A stretch of DNA of 8,804 nucleotides from the NCBI GenBank assembly GCA_937916135.1, contig CALFTQ010000090.1:1-8804 (forward strand), read 5' to 3'. The notes beneath the pieces were generated by a model. That model ran no database searches and was not told where the DNA came from. It saw nothing but the letters and a program-made list of their open reading frames with translations. The position numbers were made by a program, and so were the translations under genes. The first letter of the stretch is position 1, and every line of letters starts with the position of its first letter. This stretch comes from an uncultured Verrucomicrobiales bacterium. GTDB lineage: Bacteria; Verrucomicrobiota; Verrucomicrobiia; Verrucomicrobiales; Akkermansiaceae. Shown here in pieces: positions 1-5,442 of the stretch.

Positions 1-28
1 CCAGTATGGAATTATTTGATGTACAATG

Positions 29-65
29 GCGAGCCGTAAGGCTCGCGGCACTTTCACTTCGTGCC
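29..65. repeat. Two adjacent small hairpins upstream of uvrC
   Basis: A perfect 7-bp stem GCGAGCC/GGCTCGC with a GTAA loop lies at 29-46. It is followed at once by a 5-bp stem GGCAC/GTGCC with a 9-base loop at 47-65. No gene lies to the left inside the window, so these could be the terminator of an upstream gene or part of a palindromic intergenic repeat. No T-run follows. A similar GAGC-GTAA-GCTC hairpin sits inside the repeat at 7505-7516. Confidence 0.5.
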
Positions 66-112
66 TTCCCCCTCGTCATTCGTACTTCAAATATGGGTGA
101 TGTGGTAATGGG

Positions 113-140
113 TTGCCTTCTGGTAAAATTCTGGTAAGAT
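113..140 (+). promoter_or_regulatory. Predicted promoter of uvrC, near-leaderless
   Basis: TTGCCT (113-118) and TAAGAT (135-140) are separated by 16 bases and resemble sigma-70 -35 and -10 boxes. The -10 box ends six bases before the uvrC ATG, so transcription would start at or next to the A of the start codon. No Shine-Dalgarno sequence is visible. This is inference from consensus matching only. Confidence 0.35.
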
Positions 141-146
141 GGCCGT

Positions 147-1697
147 ATGGCGGGTGTGAACCTGAAAGAGAAGTGGCGGGGGACGCCGCACTGCCCCGGG
201 GTTTATCTGATGAAGGGGGAGGGCGGTGGCGTGATTTACGTGGGAAAGGCGAAGGATTTGCACCGGCGCCTGGCGAATTATTTTTCGCCATCGCGCGCAA
301 CGCTGGAGAATGGCAAGACGCGTGCGCTGATTGCGGCGATTGTGGATTTTGATTATTACGAGGTGCGCAATGAGCAGGAATCCCTCATCCTGGAGCAGAA
401 GCTCATCAAGGAGTACCGGCCGCACTACAATGTGCAGCTGCGGGATGATAAGCGGTATTACCTGCTGCGGGCGAGCCGTCAGGAGCCGTTTCCCCGCTTT
501 TCACTGGTGCGGCTGCGCAAGGATGACGGCGCGCGCTACATTGGCCCGTTTGTGCATGCCACGGCGCTGAAGGAGACGGTGGAGTGGCTCAACCACCGCT
601 TCCGCCTGCGCACCTGCACCTGCCGCCACCCGGGGGAGGAGCAGTACCGGCATTGTCATGATGATGAGATCCGCCACTGCTCGGCGCCGTGCATCGGCCG
701 GATTTCGCCGGAGGAGTACCGGGAGCAGTTTGAGGCGGCCCTGGGGCTGCTGGAGGGGCGCGGGCGCCAGGCGCATCTGGATGCGCTGACGCAGGAGATG
801 ATGGCCGCCGCCGATGCGCTGGATTTTGAGCAGGCGGCGCGCCTGCGTGATGTGCGCGAGAATATCATCAAGACGCTGGAGCCGACCCGCCGCTTTGCCC
901 GCCGCTCGCCCGACCTGCCCGGCACGGTGGACCCGGACCGCGACCTGGCAGAGCTGGCCGCAGCGCTGGGTATGCCGCAGCCGCCGGCGGTGATGGAGTG
1001 TTTCGATATTTCGAACTTATCGAGCAACCACATTGTGGCGAGCATGGTGCGGTTTACGAATGGGCGGCCGGACAATGCGGCTTACCGCCGCTACCGCATC
1101 AAGGGGGTGGACGGGCAGAATGATTTTGCTTCCATGCTGGAGGTGGTGCGCCGCCGCTATTCACGCATTGTGAATGAGAGCAGCGCCCTTTTCGATAAGC
1201 CGGAGGACGCTGATTTGTATGCCTGGCTCAAGGAGCTGGGGGCACAGGGAAAGGCGCCTATCAAGGTGCCGGACCTGGTGGTGGTGGATGGCGGCAAGGG
1301 CCAGCTGGCCATCGCGGTGCAGGTGCTGGCGGAGATTGGCTTGCAGCACCTGCCGGTGGTGGGCCTGGCGAAGCGAGATGAGGAGATTTACCTGCCGGGG
1401 CAGGCGGAGCCGCTGGTGCTGAGCCACGAGTGCGGCGCGCTGCGCCTGCTGCAGCGCCTGCGCGATGAGGCGCACCGCTTTGCAAATAATTACAACGAGC
1501 TGCTGGTGCGCAAGCGCGTGCGCGAGAGCAAGCTGGATGCCTACCCCACCATGACCCCGCGCCGCAAGGAGCTGCTGCTGGCGCGCTTCCACACCGTGCC
1601 GGGCATCCGCGCCCGCAGCCCGGAGGAACTGGCTGAGCTGCCCGGCATTTCCCTGAAATGGGCGCAATCCTTCAGCCAGTGGCTGAAGGAGAATTGA
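147..1697 (+). CDS. uvrC: UvrC, excinuclease ABC subunit C
   Basis: This is the nuclease subunit of UvrABC nucleotide excision repair. It makes the 3' and then the 5' incision around a DNA lesion after UvrB loading, in the cytoplasm. The 516-residue product shows the family domains in order. The GIY-YIG nuclease is at about 14-95 (GVY 18-20, YVG 31-33, Arg40/41, Glu83). A cysteine set fitting the UvrC Fe-S cluster is C157/C159, C170, C178 and C182. The UVR (UvrB-binding) motif is near 213-245. The RNase H-like nuclease has Asp287 (CFDIS), Asp381 (VVVDGGKGQL) and His443 (HRFA). A C-terminal helix-hairpin-helix region covers about 463-514. It is shorter than E. coli UvrC (about 610), and its first hairpin reads PTMT instead of the usual PGxG, while the second (LPGIS) is intact. 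The ATG at 147 is chosen because the GIY-YIG domain begins soon after it and a promoter abuts it. It is transcribed alone here. Confidence 0.97.
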   Translation: MAGVNLKEKWRGTPHCPGVYLMKGEGGGVIYVGKAKDLHRRLANYFSPSRATLENGKTRALIAAIVDFDYYEVRNEQESLILEQKLIKEYRPHYNVQLRDDKRYYLLRASRQEPFPRFSLVRLRKDDGARYIGPFVHATALKETVEWLNHRFRLRTCTCRHPGEEQYRHCHDDEIRHCSAPCIGRISPEEYREQFEAALGLLEGRGRQAHLDALTQEMMAAADALDFEQAARLRDVRENIIKTLEPTRRFARRSPDLPGTVDPDRDLAELAAALGMPQPPAVMECFDISNLSSNHIVASMVRFTNGRPDNAAYRRYRIKGVDGQNDFASMLEVVRRRYSRIVNESSALFDKPEDADLYAWLKELGAQGKAPIKVPDLVVVDGGKGQLAIAVQVLAEIGLQHLPVVGLAKRDEEIYLPGQAEPLVLSHECGALRLLQRLRDEAHRFANNYNELLVRKRVRESKLDAYPTMTPRRKELLLARFHTVPGIRARSPEELAELPGISLKWAQSFSQWLKEN

Positions 1698-1894
1698 CTA
1701 TTGACGAGTGACGATTGGGAACTTCTAAAAAGTCCATCAAATTGATGTTTGTCGTTGTCGGGGCACGGGACTTCAGTCCCGAAATAACGGTGCTTCCAAT
1801 CGGGACTGAAGTCCCGTGCTCCGACAGAGTTCCCCCACAAATACCCATTTGTTGATTAGTTTTGAGTTATCAGAAGTCCCCCGATTGACTATTG
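1693..1894. repeat. Direct repeat ATTGACTATTG flanking intergenic element A
   Basis: The 11-base word ATTGACTATTG occurs at 1693-1703, overlapping the uvrC stop codon, and again at 1884-1894. Between them lie GGGAACTTCT (1718-1727) and its near-inverse AGAAGTCCCC (1872-1881), then the long inverted repeat at 1757-1825. The nested layout could be the boundary of an inserted element or a decayed duplication. Only two copies of the direct repeat are seen, so the meaning is uncertain. Confidence 0.4.
1739..1838. repeat. Inverted-repeat (REP/MITE-like) element, copy A
   Basis: Two 26-base arms, 1757-1782 and 1800-1825, are inverted copies with 25 of 26 positions matching, around a 17-base spacer. 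Each arm contains its own palindrome (CGGGACT-TC-AGTCCCG in the left arm), so the sequence can fold as one long hairpin or as two short ones. The same element with the same outer flanks (ATTGATGTTTGTCG before, GTTCCCC after) recurs at 7457-7590. That makes it a dispersed intergenic repeat rather than a simple terminator, although it could also end uvrC transcripts. No transposase is present in the window. Confidence 0.75.
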
Positions 1895-1938
1895 GGACCG
1901 ACCGCGGGGGGCATGACCGAAAATTGCGGAAATCGGTA

Positions 1939-1967
1939 TTGACTAGCGGGGTGGTGTGGATTAAATT
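1939..1967 (+). promoter_or_regulatory. Predicted promoter of the beta-helix PEP-CTERM gene, leaderless
   Basis: TTGACT (1939-1944) and TAAATT (1962-1967) are exactly 17 bases apart. The -10 box ends six bases before the ATG at 1974, so a start site at the usual distance would fall on the start codon. There is no Shine-Dalgarno sequence between them. The -35 box is a near-consensus match. Confidence 0.45.
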
Positions 1968-1973
1968 CGGGCT

Positions 1974-4124
1974 ATGAACATGCTGAAACCAGTTTCCTGG
2001 GGTATGTGCGGTGTGCAGGCGTTTTTCATGGCGGGAACGCTCTGGGCGCAGGAGGTGGGGGATGAGTCCGTGGAGGGAATCCTGGGCTATGGTGAAAAGA
2101 CGGTGGAGGTTTCCACGGCTCAGGACCTGGTGGATGCGGTGGACTCGAAGCATGATATCACCGTGTTGCTGAAAGGGGATGTGACGGTGACAGACAGGGA
2201 GCCGGTGTTCACCGGAACGGTGCATGATGGCCCATGCTGGGGGGACTCGCACCTTTTCAACCTGAGCAATTATGTGTTCAAGCCGGCGGTCAGTGGTATC
2301 ATGTGGAACCTCGCTTTTGCCCCGGCAGAGGGGGCGACGGTGGGCAAGGTGGTGCGCAATGGCCGGGCGGAGTTCTGCCAGCTGGGGAACCTGAGTTTCA
2401 GCGGAATTCACAATATCACCTCTGATACGGACGGCACTTTTACGCCGTTCCAGCCGCTCTCTGCCGAGCCGACTGTGGCAGCTGCGAGCGATACGCTTTC
2501 CAGCAGTGGCTATGGCGGCGTGTTCCGCAGCGTTTCCGGGCTCACGACCGGGGAATCCGGTGGGGTGTATATCCGCGATAATCAGGGGGCGGTGAGTTTT
2601 AGCAATATCTGTTACGACGGAAGCTCGCTGGGGGATGTGAACTGCGGCATTACCCTGAAGGGTGGTGCTATTTATGCCGACCCGGAGTGGAATGTGGAGA
2701 TTGACCGCAATGGCCGCAGCATGGGAGGCGATGTCCGTTTTGAGAATGTGCGCATTGTGCTGGATCGCAGCGCGAAGTATGCGAATTCATCGCAGTGTTA
2801 TTTCTATGCCTATGGTGGTGCCATTCACACCCGCGATCTGAGCATCAGCAGCAATTATGACGGCGTTTCTTTCCACAAAGTCGGCATCTACCAGACTGCC
2901 GTGCATCACGACGAGGGCTATGGCTACGGCGGTGCGCTTTATCTGACGGGCAGCAACTCCCTGAGCGGTAACGAGGGAGGGGTGAGCTTCACAGATGGCG
3001 GTGTTTCGGTGTCCAATACGGCCAAGGGCGGTGCCATCTACCTGGCAGATGGTGCTATACTGGCCCTGGAGAACAACGGCGACGATGTGCTTTTCACCGG
3101 GAATTCTGCCACGGCTGCGGCGATAGATGGCACCCTGAATGATGATGCGCTGGGGCAGGGCGGTGCAGTGTACCTGGGCAGCGGTAGCCAGCTCAGCATC
3201 CGCGGAAATGAGGGGGCGGTTTCTTTCTCCTGCAATGAGGCCGCCGCTTCCGCCACTCAGGAGGATGCCTCCGTCGCCGCGGCAGGCGGTGCCATCTGGG
3301 GGGCGGCCGGCTCTGCCATTGATATCAGCGGCAATAAAACCGTGGCCTTTGTCGATAATGCAGCGGATGAAGGCAGCGCCATTTATACGCAGGGGACCCT
3401 GAGTATCCGGAATAATGAGCGTGTGGTTTTCGATGGCAACAAGGGCGAGCATGCCGTGCATCTGGCCGGGGCGTCTTCGCTGTTGCAGCTTTCGGCCGCA
3501 GAAGGTAACACGATTTGTTTTACCGATTCGCTCTATGCAGAAGGAAGCGCGGAGTTCAATGCCGATTTTGAGGGCGCGGCCCAAGCGGGCACCATCGAGT
3601 TCATGAGCTCTTCTGCCACCATTCTCGGCAAAACAGTGCTGAATAACGGCACGCTGCTCCTCAATCAGGGGAGCAGACTGGGTGTCACAGCCCTGAGCCT
3701 CACTTCATCCGCGGCCATTCTGGCGGCTGAGGGTAAGGCGAACACCCTGACTGGATGCGTCGAGATGGCAGAGGGAAGCACCCTGGCGCTCACGCTGAAT
3801 GGGTACAACGCATCTGTCGCGGTGCTGATGCTGGATGGGCTCCTTTCCATCAATGAATATTACACCCTGGATGTGGCGGTCAACGGGGTGCTTGCAGCCG
3901 ATACGGAGTACATCCTGCTGGAGCTGGAGGAGAAGGCTGCTTATGCTGAATCAGCCTGGAATGAGGAGCGTGTGCATGTGACCGGCGATGTGGCCTTTGC
4001 CGACCTGCTGTGGCAGAATGATTACACCCGCCTGGTTTACCGCACCCCGCCGGTGCCGGAGCCTGCCACCGGGGTGCTTTGCCTTGCGGCGTTGCTGCCC
4101 CTGGTGCTCCGCCGCCGCCGATAA
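1974..4124 (+). CDS. Exported beta-helix repeat protein with PEP-CTERM sorting tail (Pmp-like GGAI repeats)
   Basis: This is a 716-residue predicted surface protein. A signal peptide covers about residues 1-25, with likely cleavage after LWA. The middle carries repeated GGAI/GGAL/GGAV motifs at about 230, 281, 319, 352, 397 and 438, plus GSAIY at 467. They alternate with NxxGxVSF and FxxN stretches, the pattern of right-handed beta-helix passengers such as chlamydial Pmp proteins. Residues 540-680 look like further beta-rich autotransporter-like repeats. The C-terminus has the PEP-CTERM signal: VPEP at 694-697, a hydrophobic segment, and RRRR at 713-716. There is no autotransporter beta-barrel, so anchoring would instead go through an exosortase-type system encoded elsewhere. 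A second start (Met3) is possible. Adhesion or glycan contact is plausible by analogy, but no substrate is shown. A hairpin array begins one base after the stop. Confidence 0.85.
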   Translation: MNMLKPVSWGMCGVQAFFMAGTLWAQEVGDESVEGILGYGEKTVEVSTAQDLVDAVDSKHDITVLLKGDVTVTDREPVFTGTVHDGPCWGDSHLFNLSNYVFKPAVSGIMWNLAFAPAEGATVGKVVRNGRAEFCQLGNLSFSGIHNITSDTDGTFTPFQPLSAEPTVAAASDTLSSSGYGGVFRSVSGLTTGESGGVYIRDNQGAVSFSNICYDGSSLGDVNCGITLKGGAIYADPEWNVEIDRNGRSMGGDVRFENVRIVLDRSAKYANSSQCYFYAYGGAIHTRDLSISSNYDGVSFHKVGIYQTAVHHDEGYGYGGALYLTGSNSLSGNEGGVSFTDGGVSVSNTAKGGAIYLADGAILALENNGDDVLFTGNSATAAAIDGTLNDDALGQGGAVYLGSGSQLSIRGNEGAVSFSCNEAAASATQEDASVAAAGGAIWGAAGSAIDISGNKTVAFVDNAADEGSAIYTQGTLSIRNNERVVFDGNKGEHAVHLAGASSLLQLSAAEGNTICFTDSLYAEGSAEFNADFEGAAQAGTIEFMSSSATILGKTVLNNGTLLLNQGSRLGVTALSLTSSAAILAAEGKANTLTGCVEMAEGSTLALTLNGYNASVAVLMLDGLLSINEYYTLDVAVNGVLAADTEYILLELEEKAAYAESAWNEERVHVTGDVAFADLLWQNDYTRLVYRTPPVPEPATGVLCLAALLPLVLRRRR

Positions 4125-4125
4125 G

Positions 4126-4209
4126 GTCCGAGCGCAGCGAGGATATCGTCCCGCAGGGATATCGTCTTGCCGCAGGCAAGATATCGTCCGAGCGCAGCGA
4201 GGATATCGT
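4126..4209 (+). repeat. Hairpin array 1 (four mini-hairpins, ATATCGT linkers), directly after a stop codon
   Basis: The array begins GTCC one base after the stop of the beta-helix gene. Four units follow: CCGAGC-GCA-GCGAGG (4128-4142), CCC-GCA-GGG (4150-4158), CTTGCC-GCA-GGCAAG (4166-4180) and CCGAGC-GCA-GCGAGG again (4188-4202). Each is followed by the constant linker ATATCGT. Stems differ in sequence and length while pairing and the GCA loop are kept. The CCGAGC unit has two mismatches in the stem that could form tandem G-A pairs. The array would be transcribed as the 3' UTR of the upstream gene. Confidence 0.85.
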
Positions 4210-4328
4210 TATCCGATGGGCGGTGGCTGGCCTCCTCCCAATCATTGGGAAGATATAAAGTTTTGCTATATAGGATATCGTTATCCGGTGGGCAGTGGCC
4301 GGCCTTTTCCCCATCATCGGGAAGAGGA
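4210..4328 (+). repeat. Two tandem copies of the array-associated core repeat
   Basis: Both copies begin with TATCCG right after an ATATCGT linker, at 4210 and 4282. They share a GTGG and GGCC-rich stretch and then a stem. Copy 1 has the perfect dyad TCCCAAT-C-ATTGGGA (4236-4250) and runs on to GATATAAAGTTTTGCT. Copy 2 has TTCCC/GGGAA (4307-4323) and stops soon after. The same core occurs at 4881-4949, and a decayed form at about 5306-5351. Copy 2 ends about 12 bases before the rhuM remnant. Confidence 0.75.
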
Positions 4329-4339
4329 GGCGTGTTGCC

Positions 4340-4761
4340 CTATTGCAGCCGTTTTCTGGCTGCGTCGAACGATTCCAGAAAATGAATTTCAACGGGTGAG
4401 AGCTGCAGCTGGGTTCTCTCTTTGAATTTGTCGTACTCCGCATGAGCTTTTTCCCGGGCAATTTCGGCGGAGACGGCCCCTGCGTGCGTGAGTAGCTCCT
4501 TGCCTGATAATTTCAGGAAATCATCCACTTACCGTCGGTGGCAGTTGTTGCAAAAAATGCAACAACTGAATCAGACGCTAATTCTCCTGATTCAAACACG
4601 TTTCTGATGTGTCGCGAAATGGTGGATTTATTTCGCTGGAAGAGCGTGGCCATCTGGTCTGCCGTGAGCCACACCGTGTCGTTCACCAGCGTCACCTCAA
4701 TGCCGGGAAGCCCGTCTCCGGTGGTATACAGCAACACGTTACCTTTGGGGGAATCATTCAC
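4340..4761 (-). pseudogene. rhuM-family gene remnant with internal deletion and frame break
   Basis: RhuM family proteins (Virulence_RhuM) are about 330 residues, of unclear function, and often found in genomic islands. Two matching pieces lie back to back on the minus strand. The N-terminal piece (4761 to 4513) starts at GTG and reads NDTVWLTADQMATLF, NKSTISRHIRNVFESGEL and FFATTATDGK, a typical RhuM opening with a helix-turn-helix-like segment. It ends at TGA after 82 residues. The C-terminal piece (4528 to 4340) reads DDFLKLSGKELLTHAG and KAHAEYDKFKERTQLQLSP, the usual RhuM C-terminus, in another frame that is closed by TAA immediately upstream. Roughly 190 central residues are missing and the junction lies near 4528-4531. 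Family assignment is from remembered motifs. The gene is flanked on both sides by core repeats and is very unlikely to make a working protein. Confidence 0.85.
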
Positions 4762-4768
4762 GCCACCT

Positions 4769-4797
4769 ATTCTATGAGAAGGGCGACTTCTGTACAA
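4769..4797 (-). promoter_or_regulatory. Predicted promoter of the rhuM remnant
   Basis: Read on the minus strand, TTGTAC (4792-4797) and TAGAAT (4769-4774) are 17 bases apart. The -10 box ends seven bases before the GTG at 4761, giving a leader of one or two bases at most. The AGGTGG in that gap could look like a Shine-Dalgarno sequence but would sit upstream of the predicted transcription start. Confidence 0.4.
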
Positions 4798-4856
4798 GCT
4801 AATTGTTCGTCCATATCCGGCTTGCTTTACAGGGAAATGCTCTCTCCGGCCATACC

Positions 4857-5117
4857 GTCCGAGCGCAGTGAGGATATCGTTATCCGACGGAGCGGTGGCT
4901 GGCCTCTTCCCAATCATAGGGAAGATATAAAGTTTTGCTTCATGGGGAAACGATATCCCCGCCCTGGGGGGCGGGGACGATATCCGCCTGTGGCGGACGA
5001 TATCTTGCTGCGCAAGACGATATCCACGCTGCGCGTGGACCATATGGGCGGGGACGATATCCGCCTGCGGCGGACGATATCTTGCTGCGCAAGACGATAT
5101 CCACGCTGCGCGTGGAC
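4857..5117 (-). repeat. Composite element: core repeat with hairpin arms on both sides (array 2), ending at the lipoprotein stop codon
   Basis: The left arm has one hairpin (4859-4873, CCGAGC-GCA-GTGAGG) and linker ATATCGT. The core runs 4881-4949 with stem CTTCCC/GGGAAG (4906-4924). The right arm has its linkers inverted (ACGATAT). Its units are CCCCGCC/GGCGGGG (4957-4976), CCGCC-TGT-GGCGG (4984-4996), CTTGC-TGC-GCAAG (5004-5016) and CCACGC-TGC-GCGTGG (5024-5038). Then come a variant linker ACCATAT, a half unit GGGCGGGG (5046-5053), and the last three units repeated (5061-5115). The outer ends are GTCC and GGAC. Read on the minus strand, the right arm starts GTCC one base after the lipoprotein stop codon. 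This fills the otherwise gene-free stretch 4762-5118. Confidence 0.85.
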
Positions 5118-5127
5118 GTTAACGTCC
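5114..5127. repeat. 14-bp perfect palindrome at the lipoprotein stop codon/array junction
   Basis: GGACGTTAACGTCC is perfectly self-complementary and centred next to the lipoprotein TAA stop (5119-5121). One half is the GTCC start of array 2. The other half belongs to the last codons of the gene. It may be the joint formed when the array joined the gene end, or a short stem. Confidence 0.6.
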
Positions 5128-5238
5128 GGGATTATTGGTTTTCTGGGAAAGGTGAGGGGTGGAGATGCTGGCATCGAAGCTGCAGGCGGAGAGCCCGAGC
5201 ACGGCGGCGGCGATGATGAGGAGGCGCAGAGTAGTCAT
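5119..5238 (-). CDS. Small predicted lipoprotein, 39 residues
   Basis: This short reading frame encodes a bacterial lipoprotein-like peptide. Its N-terminus is MTTLRLL, followed by a hydrophobic stretch and the lipobox LSAC with the acceptor cysteine at residue 19. After cleavage and lipidation a tail of about 21 residues would remain (Cys-Ser-Phe-Asp onward, ending NNPGR). Ser at +2 would not act as an inner-membrane retention signal by the E. coli rule. The ATG at 5238 is chosen because it gives a compact signal peptide and a promoter-like sequence abuts it. No family is recognised; it resembles short entericidin-like lipoproteins only in size. The TAA stop is followed after one base by hairpin array 2. 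It may be intact or a gene truncated when the array arrived; the neat lipobox and promoter argue that it is expressed. Confidence 0.65.
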   Translation of the reverse strand: MTTLRLLIIAAAVLGLSACSFDASISTPHLSQKTNNPGR

Positions 5239-5247
5239 AACGCAGCT

Positions 5248-5276
5248 ATTCTGCCGCAGGTTCGCCAGCTAGGCAA
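5248..5276 (-). promoter_or_regulatory. Predicted promoter of the small lipoprotein gene
   Basis: On the minus strand, TTGCCT (5271-5276) and CAGAAT (5248-5253) are 17 bases apart. Nine bases separate the -10 box from the ATG at 5238, so the leader would be about three bases. The two boxes match the consensus at four of six positions each, so support is moderate. The same -35 word precedes uvrC. Confidence 0.35.
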
Positions 5277-5305
5277 GGGGTTAGAATAAATGTTTCGGGG
5301 ATGAG

Positions 5306-5442
5306 CTTTTCCCGATGAATGGGGAAGTAAGAGAGTTTGCTTCATGGGGAAACGATATCCCCGCCCTGGGGGGCGGGGACGATATCCGCCTGCGGCGGAC
5401 GATATCTTGCTGCGCAAGACGATATCCACGCTGCGCGTGGAC
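5306..5442 (-). repeat. Hairpin array 3 with decayed core, abutting the galactosidase stop codon
   Basis: A diverged core (TTCCC/GGGAA stem around 5309-5326, then GCTTCATGGGGAA) leads into ACGATAT-linked hairpins. These are CCCCGCC/GGCGGGG (5359-5378), CCGCC-TGC-GGCGG (5386-5398), CTTGC-TGC-GCAAG (5406-5418) and CCACGC-TGC-GCGTGG (5426-5440). The 91 bases 5352-5442 match 4950-5040 of array 2 at every position but one. Read on the minus strand, the array starts GTCC with no base between it and the TGA stop of the downstream-strand gene (5443-5445). It would be transcribed as that gene's 3' UTR and could act as terminator or RNA stabiliser. Confidence 0.85.

Noticed and set aside
2787..3584. 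265-residue minus-strand open frame inside the beta-helix gene
   Set aside because: No recognisable motif. It is antisense to a gene with signal peptide, repeats and PEP-CTERM tail.
4126..5442. CRISPR array
   Set aside because: The regular spacing is suggestive, but the constant part is only 7 bases, the variable parts are self-complementary hairpins of 9-20 bases, the same hairpins recur, and no cas gene is present.
4857..5442. Repeat peptides encoded by the hairpin arrays (frames reading RYP, DDI, TIS)
   Set aside because: Unit lengths of 20, 20, 22 and 27 bases are not multiples of three, so the frame shifts from unit to unit. Openness is a by-product of stop-poor repeats.
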